NCBI RefSeq assembly: GCF_003259615.1 | Contig: NZ_QLLR01000001.1 | Location: 313,922 to 377,921 of the forward strand | DNA from: Pedobacter cryoconitis | GTDB lineage: Bacteria; Bacteroidota; Bacteroidia; Sphingobacteriales; Sphingobacteriaceae | DNA: 64,000 nt | Reading direction: 5' to 3' | Shown: positions 36,001-43,403 of the stretch, in pieces | How positions within the stretch are numbered: the first letter of the stretch is position 1 | Layout: each line of letters opens with the position of its first letter | Program-made: the position numbers and the translations under genes | The notes under the pieces: model-generated | What the model was told of the DNA's origin: nothing | The model's input: only the letters and a program-made list of their open reading frames with translations | The model's database searches: none

Positions 36001-36182
36001 ACACTTTTCAAAACGACATCGGCACTCGCACCGCTATAGTTGGCTGTAACTTGTACAGTTGGGGGCGCAATATCAGGATACTGGGAAATCGGGAGGGAAA
36101 CCAGGCCGAGTATCCCCAGGGTAACTATGATAATAGAAACCACGGTTGATAAGACCGGACGTTCAATAAATAGCTTTAACAT
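33060..36182 (-). CDS. RND multidrug efflux pump, AcrB/HAE1 family
   Basis: A 1040-residue inner-membrane transporter with twelve membrane helices and two large periplasmic loops. FIERPVLSTVVSIIIVTLGIL opens the protein and GIVVDDAIVVVEAV in helix 4 carries the two aspartates of the proton relay. The hydrophobe/amphiphile (HAE1) class exports drugs, detergents or dyes; heavy-metal RND pumps lack the full pattern. Middle gene of an adaptor-pump-channel operon. Confidence 0.95.
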   Translation of the reverse strand: MLKLFIERPVLSTVVSIIIVTLGILGLVSLPISQYPDIAPPTVQVTANYSGASADVVLKSVIVPLEQQINGVEDMDYITSTAGNDGSGNITVSFKIGSDPNMAAVNVQNAVSRATPLLPQEVTKAGVTVQKKQTSTLLIFSVYSDNPAYDQTFLQNYVDINIVPEVKRIQGVGDASASGQMDYSMRIWLNPQAMASYGLVPNDVTAALSDQNIQAAPGQFGERGGQAFQYVIKYPGTLVDTAQFGNIVIRSADRSRLLRLKDIARIQLGALSYFNSTRTNGHPAVSINVAQVAGSNAREVIQQTLKVMDKASKTFPKGIHYVVLQSVDDFLTASIEKVLHTLFEAFILVFVVVFVFLQDFRSTLIPAISVPVAIIGTFFFLKLFGFTINLLTLFALILAIGIVVDDAIVVVEAVHAKLDSGYTSAKEASIDALGEISSAIVSITLVMSAVFIPVSFISGSSGVFYKQFGLTLAIAIILSAINALTLSPALCALFLKSHHEKGTAKMSFMEKFYTAFNTAFERMSNKYANTIAFFSHKKWIPLSILAFFMAALFFLAKNTATGFVPNEDLGAVNCNITLPPSASLERTDVVTRKIEKLAHTIPEINNVLAITGRGQLSGTGSNYATVVMRLIPWNERKRDVQAIISELIKKSSDITEAEVKFFAPATIQGFGTTNGFAFQLQDRTGGEIPPFYKASKDFLTALSERPEIQFATTSFNPNFPQYLMNMNVPKIKEAGLNVVDITSAMQGYFGGIYASNFNQFGQQFRVMVQSSPEYRLTPESLNGVFVRTPDGQMVPVTEFFTLTQTYGPQAITRFNLYNSISVNGTPNASYSSGQAIAAIQEVAAKTLPAGYSYEYSGITREELAGNSQTIFIFLLCLVFVYLLLSAQYESYLLPLSILLTIPVGTAGAFMFAHLFGISNNIYVQITLVMLIGLLAKNAILIVEFAVERRRSGMEIVEAAVKGAQARLRPILMTSFAFILGLVPLMLATGAGANGNRSIGVGAVGGMLIGTVFGLFITPTLFIVFQTLQEKLKKKKPEHKL

Positions 36183-36200
36183 ATGCTGATATTTCTTAAA

Positions 36201-37319
36201 TTATTTTGTTGGTTTAATTTCCAATCCTTCTCTGAGGTTTGAAATACCGTCTGCTACTACTTTATCGCCTGCTTTTAATCCTTTCTGGATCACATAGGAA
36301 TCATCTGTACTGGCGGCAGTTGTAATTTCCACAGAATTCACTTTGTTTGATTTATCCAGTACGTATACAAATAGTTTTCCCTGGATCTGGTAAGTGGCTT
36401 TCTGTGGTACGAGTAAAGCTGAATTAATTGTTCTTGGAATCCGGACCACGGCACTGCTCCCGCTTCTTACCAGTCCATCATGGTTAGGGAAAGTCGCTCT
36501 CATATTAATAGAGCCTGTTTGTGCATTGATTAAACCACTGGCAGTTTCTACCTTTCCTGCAGTGGGCAATACATTTCCATTGGCAAGCACAAGGTTAACA
36601 GGTGGCAGTGTGGTTAATTTTTGCTGCATGGTTACGCCTTTAGCGGCAAGAAAAAAGTCAAGCCCCTGTCTTTCATTAATGGAGAAATAAGCATAAATGC
36701 TTTCAATGTTTGACACCGTAGTAAGCGGGTTGGTCGTGGTACTGCTCACCAGACTTCCGATTTTATAAGGAAGGATACCAATTACACCATCCACAGGGCT
36801 GAAAATCTGTGTATAGCTTAGGTTTGTTTTCGCATTATTCATCGCTGCATTGGCTTGTGCAAGTGCGCCTTGTTTGGACTCCAGGGTATATTTTGCTGAT
36901 TCCAGCTGATAAGGACTCACAATATCCTCGTCTACTAATGGCTTTACTTTGTCCACGTTCATCCTTGCGGCGTTGACATCTGCCTGCGCTATTTTTATAT
37001 TGGCTTCTGTTGTTTTCACATCCTGCTCATATTGCGGGGCATTAATTCTAAAAAGAAGCTGTCCTTTTTTGACAGATGCTCCTTCATCAACAAAGATGTC
37101 TGCTACGTATCCATCTATTTTTGGGCGTATTTCAATATTCTGTATTCCCTGTATAGTCGCAGGATAATCAGAATAGATATTGGCAGTTACAGGAGCGAGC
37201 GTAATTACAGGATAGGGTTTAACCTGATCGGCTGTTTTATCTTTACCTTTATTATTTCCACAAGAGGAAAAGATAACCAGGGAAGCCAGAATGGCTAAAG
37301 GAGTTTTGAAAGTGTTCAT
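36201..37319 (-). CDS. RND efflux periplasmic adaptor, AcrA-like lipoprotein
   Basis: The start at 37319 gives a lipoprotein signal (MNTFKTPLAILASLVIFSSC, Cys20). The 372-residue product shows the lipoyl half-motifs (GYVADIFVDEGASVKKGQLLFRI and SYTQIFSPVDGVIG), an alpha hairpin between them, and the beta-barrel/membrane-proximal domain. It connects the pump and the channel. It is the first of the three pump genes; an ORF of unknown function lies 125 bases upstream on the same strand. Confidence 0.93.
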   Translation of the reverse strand: MNTFKTPLAILASLVIFSSCGNNKGKDKTADQVKPYPVITLAPVTANIYSDYPATIQGIQNIEIRPKIDGYVADIFVDEGASVKKGQLLFRINAPQYEQDVKTTEANIKIAQADVNAARMNVDKVKPLVDEDIVSPYQLESAKYTLESKQGALAQANAAMNNAKTNLSYTQIFSPVDGVIGILPYKIGSLVSSTTTNPLTTVSNIESIYAYFSINERQGLDFFLAAKGVTMQQKLTTLPPVNLVLANGNVLPTAGKVETASGLINAQTGSINMRATFPNHDGLVRSGSSAVVRIPRTINSALLVPQKATYQIQGKLFVYVLDKSNKVNSVEITTAASTDDSYVIQKGLKAGDKVVADGISNLREGLEIKPTK

Positions 37320-37444
37320 GTCGTCTTTAGAAAGAGTCATAGCCAACAAGATTGACTATATACAAGATAACCATATTAACGCTCATTGAGTTAACTGGAA
37401 TAAAAAAAAGGAAACGGAAAGATGAATCCGCTTGTTAAACTGGT

Positions 37445-37801
37445 TTAACAGTAAGGGGGAGCCCGCAGCGGGAGCAGCTGAAATTCATGTCCGCTCAGAC
37501 TTTTAGTCGTATATAAGACCTGGTAGGCTTGTACAACGACAAGGACTGGTGGTATTAAATCCGTTTTAAATCCAGCAGAAGGTAGTATAATCTGTTGAAA
37601 ATCCTCGTCAAAACAAAGTAATCTGCAATGCGTAACCTTAGCTCTGCACATTGGAGTTTTTAAATTTCCAATTTCAGTAGAAGCACCCTTGTGAAAAAAA
37701 CCATCCGCATATCTTACAATTACCCTTCCATTGATGCCAAAAACAATGACCAGCATCAGGGTAAGTTTAATTAAGATATTCACTGCTTTTTGCATTTTCA
37801 T
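37445..37801 (-). CDS. Hypothetical protein upstream of the RND operon
   Basis: I do not recognise a family. Two close start codons are possible (37801 and 37795); an in-frame ATG at 37846 adds 15 atypical residues. One N-terminal hydrophobic segment (NILIKLTLMLVIVFGING) looks like a signal or anchor, followed by about 90 residues with four cysteines (MCRAKVTHCRLLCF and terminal PPYC) and an end LLPLRAPPYC. Small exported proteins with proline-rich ends are often found before efflux operons in Bacteroidota; whether this one is related is a guess. Confidence 0.5.
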   Translation of the reverse strand: MKMQKAVNILIKLTLMLVIVFGINGRVIVRYADGFFHKGASTEIGNLKTPMCRAKVTHCRLLCFDEDFQQIILPSAGFKTDLIPPVLVVVQAYQVLYTTKSLSGHEFQLLPLRAPPYC

Positions 37802-37933
37802 CAAAGGATAGACTGTATAATGTCTGAAAGGTTCAAATATATTCAAAAATTCTGTTCGAATTCTGTAGACTAAAACGAAAAAAGAATATATTTTGTTTCA
37901 ATACAGGCTTTAAAAATAATCTGTCCTTTGCTA

Positions 37934-37994
37934 AAAGAGTTGAGCCATGCTGCCTTAGATAGTATCTACCTAAAGCAGCATGGCCCAACTCTTT
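37934..37994 (-). terminator. Imperfect hairpin after the Lrp gene
   Basis: Arms at 37934-37957 and 37971-37994 pair over about 22 bp with two mismatches (cores AAAGAGTTG and GCCATGCTGC). It starts 25 bases after the stop of the minus-strand Lrp gene and is followed by a weak T-run, so it is a probable terminator. Confidence 0.5.
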
Positions 37995-38018
37995 ATTGAC
38001 AACGTTATAAATCAGCTG

Positions 38019-38507
38019 CTAAATCAGCTGATGGGTTTCTTTATTGGTAGCCATCACAAAAATGCTCTTGGTTTGGCCAATCCCTTTCACTTCTCCCAAT
38101 TTATTGACAAAGAAATCGTGGTAATCTTCCATACTCTCGGCCACTATTTTAACCATAAAATCAAAATCACCGGAGATATTATAACATTCTACGATTTCCT
38201 TAAACTCCAGCATCGCTTTGATAAAAAGCGCACCTGATTTCTTATTGTGTTCTTTCAAAGTAATCATGCAAAGAACAATCATCCCCTTCCCGATCAGCTG
38301 CCTGTCCAGGATAGCCGCATATTGTTTAATTACTTTGCTCTTTTCCATCCTTTTAATCCGCTCATGAGTAGGTGTCGGGCTCAAATGAATAAGCGCAGCT
38401 ATTTCTCTAACCGTTAGTTTGGCATTTTGCTCCAGCAGTCTGAGTATTTCATAGTCTTTCGCATCTAATGTTACGGAAACCTTTTCCGGTTGTTCTGTAT
38501 TGATCAT
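38019..38507 (-). CDS. Lrp/AsnC-family transcriptional regulator
   Basis: A 162-residue protein: N-terminal helix-turn-helix (LLEQNAKLTVREIAALIHLSPTPTHERIKRMEKSKVI) and C-terminal RAM ligand-binding domain (IVECYNISGDFDFMVKIVAESMEDYHDF). Lrp/AsnC proteins bind amino acids or related metabolites. It diverges from an MFS exporter gene, 127 bases apart, so control of an exporter of amino acids or drugs is a likely role. Confidence 0.92.
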   Translation of the reverse strand: MINTEQPEKVSVTLDAKDYEILRLLEQNAKLTVREIAALIHLSPTPTHERIKRMEKSKVIKQYAAILDRQLIGKGMIVLCMITLKEHNKKSGALFIKAMLEFKEIVECYNISGDFDFMVKIVAESMEDYHDFFVNKLGEVKGIGQTKSIFVMATNKETHQLI

Positions 38508-38608
38508 AAATTATATGCCTCAATAGGCAATTTGTTCTTTTAAATATACAAAAACAATACGCTTGTACTGAATATTTATTATCATTTCCGTAATCTATTC
38601 CATATAAA

Positions 38609-38616
38609 TACCTTTG
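38609..38616 (+). promoter_or_regulatory. -7 element of the MFS exporter gene
   Basis: TACCTTTG fits the Bacteroidota -7 consensus; TTTC at 38585-38588 is a -33 candidate 20 bases upstream. The ATG follows at 38635. Confidence 0.5.
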
Positions 38617-38634
38617 AAAGAACAACATCAATTT

Positions 38635-40026
38635 ATGATTTCAAAGAAGAACTTTATTCTCATCATTGCTTCGATGGGTATTTTTGTAGAAGCACTCGAT
38701 ATTGCCATTATTAATTTAACTATTCCCTCTATACAAGCGCAGTTCAATATCACCAATGACCAGGTACAATGGCTGCAAACACTTTACGTATTACTTTATG
38801 GTGGTTTTTTAATCATCGGAGGAAAGTTATCCGATGTCATCGGCAGAAAGAAAATCTTTATGATAGGCGCTGCCCTGTTCCTGCTGACCTCTTTGGGGGC
38901 CGGACTCTCAGGTTCCTTTGCGGTGCTTGCTTTTTACCGCGCTGTACAAGGTTTAGCTGCAGCACTGATTATGCCTTCAGCTTTATCTATTGTCACACAC
39001 ACCTTTACAGAAAAGAATGAGCGTAGTAAAGCCATAGGGATTTTCAGCTCTTTTGCAGCTATCGGTTCAGGCAGTGGTTTATCTATAGGCGGGATTATCA
39101 GTACCTACTGGGGCTGGCACTGGGTTTTCCTGATTAACGTTCCTATTCTGGCACTCGTTATTTTCACCTCCTGGTATTACCTGGATGCAGATAGTCCGCG
39201 CGACAGAAAGAAATCACCAGATCTTATCTCAGGTTTTATATTGGTCGCAGCTTTACTGATGCTGAGTTACGGGGTACATGAACTCGGTAATTTTCAAAAA
39301 CACTATTTATTATTACCTGGTTTAGCAGTCGCAATTGCAATCTGTATGAAGGTTTTATTTACCCGTTTAACGACATTAAAAGATCCATTAATTGACTTAT
39401 CAATTTTCCGCTCTCCAACGGTTGTTACCGCAAACGGGGTCTTCTTTTTACTGGGTTCTTTTTGGACGGGTTATTTGTTTATCATTTCCTTATTGCTGCA
39501 AAAAGATATGAATTTCAGTGCTGCGAAATCTGGTTTACTGCTTGTTCCCTTTAGTATTCTCTCTGCACTGGTCGCCAAGTTTGCTTTACCTGCCATCATG
39601 AAAAGACTGAATATAGCCCGCACAGGTTTCCTGGGGATGGCAATGATGTTAATCAGTGCAGTTTTACTCGCAGCGTCGTTATGGACCGGCCACTCTTTAA
39701 TTCTAATTTTGCTTTCTGCTGCATTTGCTTCAGGACTGGGAATTACAATTAGCTATACCGGCTTGTCTGTACTTTCTATTCAGGATATTCCGAGCCAGCA
39801 TTATGGTTTAGCTTCCAGCCTTGCCACCACTTCTTATTTTCTTGGTGCGGGAATAGGACTATCAATCCTGACGCTGTTTATGACCGGTAAAAACGTGACT
39901 GCTTCTGTAACGCCGCTTTCGATCGTAATTCTGGGTATCTATGCTTTTATTGGCTTAAGCTGGTTAATTGTATTCATCAGAAATCAAAGTATCACTCAAA
40001 AAAGAGCGGTGGAAATTTCCAAATAA
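38635..40026 (+). CDS. MFS drug exporter, DHA2 (14-helix) family
   Basis: The ATG at 38635 is preferred to an upstream TTG at 38614. The 463-residue protein carries fourteen hydrophobic segments, the family opening MGIFVEALDIAIINLTIPSI, motif A as GGKLSDVIGRKKIF and motif C-like residues in the fifth helix. DHA2 proteins (EmrB/QacA type) expel lipophilic drugs by proton antiport. It shares a divergent promoter region with an Lrp-type regulator and ends in a hairpin terminator. Confidence 0.92.
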   Translation: MISKKNFILIIASMGIFVEALDIAIINLTIPSIQAQFNITNDQVQWLQTLYVLLYGGFLIIGGKLSDVIGRKKIFMIGAALFLLTSLGAGLSGSFAVLAFYRAVQGLAAALIMPSALSIVTHTFTEKNERSKAIGIFSSFAAIGSGSGLSIGGIISTYWGWHWVFLINVPILALVIFTSWYYLDADSPRDRKKSPDLISGFILVAALLMLSYGVHELGNFQKHYLLLPGLAVAIAICMKVLFTRLTTLKDPLIDLSIFRSPTVVTANGVFFLLGSFWTGYLFIISLLLQKDMNFSAAKSGLLLVPFSILSALVAKFALPAIMKRLNIARTGFLGMAMMLISAVLLAASLWTGHSLILILLSAAFASGLGITISYTGLSVLSIQDIPSQHYGLASSLATTSYFLGAGIGLSILTLFMTGKNVTASVTPLSIVILGIYAFIGLSWLIVFIRNQSITQKRAVEISK

Positions 40027-40033
40027 TCTTAAG

Positions 40034-40073
40034 CAGGATAGATGCCCTTAAGTTACCGGAGTCATCTATCCTG
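40034..40073. terminator. Hairpin between convergent MFS and M57 genes
   Basis: An 11-bp stem (40034-40044 with 40063-40073, CAGGATAGATG) with an 18-base loop follows the MFS stop by 7 bases. Confidence 0.5.
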
Positions 40074-40114
40074 AATAAGTTACGACCTTAAGTTATTTTT
40101 TTCTTAGTTAATTA

Positions 40115-40870
40115 TTATGGATATAGCGCAACGGTTGCTTGTTTATCTTTTGTCGACAATACAGTAGCACCCGAATTACACTGGCCACCATTCATTAGTG
40201 AGGCAGCATCTGTTCCTCCAACTCCTGGTACAGGTGTGGCAGTGCCCTCACCAATAGCTGACCAGTTTGTATGTCTCAATGAAATATTGTGTCCCAGCTC
40301 ATGCGTAATTGTTCTTTGACGCTGTGCAAAACTATTTGCAGCAATATAAGCTTTGTTGATTTTAATTAAGTTACCTGCAGCACCGCCAGAAGGAAATGTT
40401 CCCTGACCACAAACACCATTACCAAGATTTTCATCTTTGATCAGGATGTCATAAGTTCCGCTTGTCACTATCGAGAATTTAACGGTAGAACCAGCAATTC
40501 CATTCCATTGATTCACTGCAGAAGTCACCTCTGCATTCATGCTGGTCATAGAAGCGTCCACTTTTACACGTATGTTTCTTTTATTGGTGGCATTCACCAG
40601 GCTGCCTGTATAGTACTGCTCAGTTTTTGGCTGACCAGCAGGGATAACCATGTTTTTCGGGAAGATAATATCTTCCTCCACTACATAGTGATCGCCATTT
40701 TCAACAATAGCTGATGCAGGAAAACCAAGGCTCTGAATATAGGACAATACCTTTTCAGATTTCTCAGTTTGCGGGTCAGGGGCTGCAGGTGATTCTTTGG
40801 TTTTAGAACACGATGCGATCACTATTGCGGCCAGCGCAATGAAAGTGAAATTTTTCAAATTTTTTCTCAT
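40115..40870 (-). CDS. Lipoprotein zinc metalloprotease, M57/HEIGH type
   Basis: A 251-residue lipoprotein (signal to Cys21, AAIVIASCSK). The zinc site HELGHNISLRH at 190-200 is the full metzincin form HExxHxxxxxH, and a Met-turn-like ASLMNGGQC follows some 30 residues later. This agrees with Pfam's dual-action HEIGH metallopeptidase (M57). The N-terminal part (SEKVLSYIQSLGFPASAIVENGDHYVVEEDI) is a typical pro-region. It is anchored outside the cytoplasm and would degrade extracellular proteins or peptides. Confidence 0.88.
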   Translation of the reverse strand: MRKNLKNFTFIALAAIVIASCSKTKESPAAPDPQTEKSEKVLSYIQSLGFPASAIVENGDHYVVEEDIIFPKNMVIPAGQPKTEQYYTGSLVNATNKRNIRVKVDASMTSMNAEVTSAVNQWNGIAGSTVKFSIVTSGTYDILIKDENLGNGVCGQGTFPSGGAAGNLIKINKAYIAANSFAQRQRTITHELGHNISLRHTNWSAIGEGTATPVPGVGGTDAASLMNGGQCNSGATVLSTKDKQATVALYP

Positions 40871-40948
40871 AGGGTTGATTGTTAGGTAGATCGTAACACT
40901 ACAATATACAGAACATTCATTTATTCCTGTAACTTTTTTGATATTTAT

Positions 40949-40981
40949 TTTAAACCAGTGTTAAAAATACACTGGTTTAAA
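40949..40981 (-). terminator. Hairpin after the lipoprotein gene at 41031
   Basis: A 13-bp stem with core TTAAACCAGTGT (40949-40961 with 40969-40981) and a 7-base loop. The T-run on the minus strand is weak. Confidence 0.5.
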
Positions 40982-41030
40982 TGTGCTATATTAAATCAAA
41001 AACCCAATTTATATAGCCTGACAAAAAATA

Positions 41031-41570
41031 TTACTTAATAATTTTCCCATTTACTTTTATATTTTTCCAGCCATCATCCAGCCCGACACCTTTGAGATAG
41101 CTCACTTGATGCGTACTGCCTTTTAAATTAGGCTGATTCACCATATCAAACTCAAAAGTCCTTCTGTCTGCTGTTTTTTCCACCAGTTTAACCTGGTAGT
41201 CATTTGTACTTTTATCATTTAAGGTAAAAAATACATCATTCACATTGGCATTAAATTTAGCGTGCGTATAAACTACTCCAGGCTGATCCGGGAAACCTTC
41301 CAATAACTGGTTATGCGCATCTATTCTCAGATATTTGGTGTCCGTTGCGTCCCCTCCAACCAAAGAATAAAATTTGTAATACAGTTTTTTATCAATCCTC
41401 ACTGTATCCTGGATTTCAGTGTAGGAGCTTGCACTATGCGACCATTTATTTCCGATTTGCATCGGCAGGAAAGAATCCGCTGCTGCAATGTGCTGTACTG
41501 CATCTTTTTTCATTTTACAAGAAGGTATCGCCAGGATGATTAATAAATACATTAGATAAGAAGTTTTCAT
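41031..41570 (-). CDS. Lipoprotein of unknown function
   Basis: A 179-residue protein with lipobox LAIPSCKM (Cys17). The mature part is beta-rich, with FLPMQIGNKWSHSASSYTEIQDTV near the start, a pattern often seen in small Bacteroidota lipoproteins with unassigned roles. It lies 30 bases after the K+ channel gene on the same strand, so the two may share a transcript. I see no motif that suggests activity. Confidence 0.65.
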   Translation of the reverse strand: MKTSYLMYLLIILAIPSCKMKKDAVQHIAAADSFLPMQIGNKWSHSASSYTEIQDTVRIDKKLYYKFYSLVGGDATDTKYLRIDAHNQLLEGFPDQPGVVYTHAKFNANVNDVFFTLNDKSTNDYQVKLVEKTADRRTFEFDMVNQPNLKGSTHQVSYLKGVGLDDGWKNIKVNGKIIK

Positions 41571-41600
41571 AGGGTTAGATTTTTTAACTAATTTATGAAT

Positions 41601-42542
41601 TTAATCCAATAATTCCAGACTTCCTATCTTTGAAAGATCCAAAGTAAGCTGACCATTGCTATCTCTGGAGAAAATAGTTACAAATCTTGCATTGTGAATA
41701 ATGTTTTCGTCTTTATAGGAAGTCCGGGTATGTACAGTCTGAGAAAAGGTATCATCAAAAGCTTTGAGTAAAACCAGTATTTCTACTTCGGCCTCAGCTA
41801 ATTCTTCTGCAGTTTTATGATACAGCGGGCTATTTTCATCAATAGGGTGAACGACTGTCCAGCTCATGGTTAGCAAACCTATTTTTGCGCGCTCAAGTTC
41901 TAAAGGATAAAAACGTCTTTTCTTTTGGTCCCCAACCAACTCATTATAAGAAAGTACCACCTGCACTTCTATTTCGATCAGCTGGTTATTTCTTAAATTG
42001 GCTAACCTGAACATCAGCCCTTTAATTTCTTTATAAGGCGCTATCACCATGTTCTCACTGTAAACAACTTTAGCCGTTGGCCTGGAAAACCGGCCATACA
42101 ATAAACCTGTTGCGAGCGCAAAAGCCAATAAGCCTAACATAGACTCAAAGGCAGCCAAACAGCTCGTCAAAAAACCGTCAGGACTGATATGCCCATAACC
42201 GACCGTAGAAATGGTTTGTGCGGAGAAGAAAAATGCGTCAAAGAAATGATCTCTCGGCGTAATTCCGTCAGCCCCTTTAAGGTTTTCAATACCGATTAAA
42301 ACATATAGGGAAGCAAAGAGGATATTAACCAGCAAATAGGCCATCAGCAAAATGAACAGAAATTTCTTCCAGGTCATAGAGATCAGCCAGTTGTAGGTAT
42401 CGGATGTCCTGATGAATGGCAAACCAATTCGCCTTATATTCGAAGACCCGTCTGCATTCATCATTCGCTGATCCCCGAGGATTGGTTGTGTACCAAATCC
42501 GAGATCATCGTCAATTTGTGATTTACGTTTAAATAGCGCCAT
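41601..42542 (-). CDS. Inward-rectifier (KirBac-type) potassium channel
   Basis: The start at 42542 (MALFKRKSQIDDDLG) is preferred; a further ATG 9 bases upstream is possible. The 313-residue protein has two membrane helices around a pore loop with selectivity filter TVGYG at 113-117, followed by the helix SMLGLLAFALATGLLYGRFSRP and a C-terminal cytoplasmic immunoglobulin-like Kir domain. Prokaryotic Kir channels conduct K+ passively and are gated by lipids and ligands. A tiny ORF lies 62 bases upstream. Confidence 0.92.
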   Translation of the reverse strand: MALFKRKSQIDDDLGFGTQPILGDQRMMNADGSSNIRRIGLPFIRTSDTYNWLISMTWKKFLFILLMAYLLVNILFASLYVLIGIENLKGADGITPRDHFFDAFFFSAQTISTVGYGHISPDGFLTSCLAAFESMLGLLAFALATGLLYGRFSRPTAKVVYSENMVIAPYKEIKGLMFRLANLRNNQLIEIEVQVVLSYNELVGDQKKRRFYPLELERAKIGLLTMSWTVVHPIDENSPLYHKTAEELAEAEVEILVLLKAFDDTFSQTVHTRTSYKDENIIHNARFVTIFSRDSNGQLTLDLSKIGSLELLD

Positions 42543-42604
42543 AATTTCCACCTAATTTTAATGAAAATTCAGCGTATTCTAAAATAACAGTTTTAACAGT
42601 GCTT

Positions 42605-42691
42605 TTAGCCACCAATTAAAACAACCATCGATGCAATGATTACTCCCGCAAGAATGATATACAGGGCATTTTTACTTGATTCTACTATCAT
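42605..42691 (-). CDS. Possible 28-residue single-span membrane protein upstream of the Kir gene
   Basis: ATG at 42691 opens a 28-codon frame that reads MIVESSKNALYIILAGVIIA and goes on SMVVLIGG to a TAA. It would make one clean transmembrane helix with small residues. It sits between the FKBP terminator and the K+ channel gene, on the same strand. In size and shape it recalls KdpF-type small subunits, but that is only an analogy. Confidence 0.4.
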   Translation of the reverse strand: MIVESSKNALYIILAGVIIASMVVLIGG

Positions 42692-42768
42692 GATTAAGTG
42701 TATTTATGTCTTTTATTCCCATAAGACGCGCTTACCCATGAATACCCCTACTGCTGATGAAAAATAAA

Positions 42769-42802
42769 AAAGCCACTGTCTATTTTCATAAACAGTGGCT
42801 TT
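42769..42802 (-). terminator. Terminator of the FKBP gene
   Basis: Stem AAAGCCACTGT (42769-42779 with 42792-42802) is followed on the minus strand by TTTTTATTTTTC, a good intrinsic terminator 22 bases after the stop. Confidence 0.8.
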
Positions 42803-42823
42803 AAATAATATAATTGTAATTAC

Positions 42824-43303
42824 TTATTTAGCACTGAGCAGATCAATTGTAAAATCCAATACAGTATTCGGCTGAACGCTTCCTTTACCTTCATTTCCAT
42901 AAGCTAATACAGAAGGCATAATCAAACGGATACGGCCACCAGGCTGAATAAGAGGTACGCCAATCTGCCATCCGGCAATAACGCCACCTAAAGGAAACGA
43001 TATTGGTGTTCCGTTACTCTGATCAAAAACATTACCATTCAGGAAACGGCCTGTATAATTTACCGAAACGGTAGTGGAGGTTGTGATCTTGGCAGTTCCT
43101 GATCCAGGGGTTATAATCTGATAGAACAGTCCCGATGCAGGATCTTTAATTGCAGGGATTTTGTTAAGAACTATAAAAGCTCTGATTGCCGTAGTATCCG
43201 CTCTGAATTGCGCATCAACGTCAAAAGTTTCTTTTTTCTTGCAGGACGTAAACGCGGTTACTGTACATACAAGTAATACTATGAGGTGTTTAATCTTAAT
43301 CAT
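42824..43303 (-). CDS. FKBP-type peptidyl-prolyl isomerase lipoprotein
   Basis: A 159-residue protein (ATG at 43303; one at 43312 is also possible) with lipobox FTSCKKK (Cys21). The single FKBP domain shows VSVNYTGRFLNGNVFDQSNG, IAGWQIGVPLIQPGGRIRLIMPSVLAYGNEG and the final NTVLDFTIDLL. It assists folding of periplasmic or outer-membrane proteins. Single-gene unit with a terminator on each side. Confidence 0.92.
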   Translation of the reverse strand: MIKIKHLIVLLVCTVTAFTSCKKKETFDVDAQFRADTTAIRAFIVLNKIPAIKDPASGLFYQIITPGSGTAKITTSTTVSVNYTGRFLNGNVFDQSNGTPISFPLGGVIAGWQIGVPLIQPGGRIRLIMPSVLAYGNEGKGSVQPNTVLDFTIDLLSAK

Positions 43304-43355
43304 CGGATGCAAATGTAAATTTATTTTGATGATTCACTAAAAAGTTTTAATAAAA

Positions 43356-43382
43356 AACCCCGGAACAAATTGTTCCGGGGTT
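43356..43382 (-). terminator. Terminator of the broken lipoprotein gene
   Basis: A 12-bp GC-rich stem (AACCCCGGAACA, 43356-43367 with 43371-43382) and a 3-base loop are followed by TTTTTTA on the minus strand. Confidence 0.8.
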
Positions 43383-43403
43383 AAAAATCCTATACTGAAC
43401 TGA

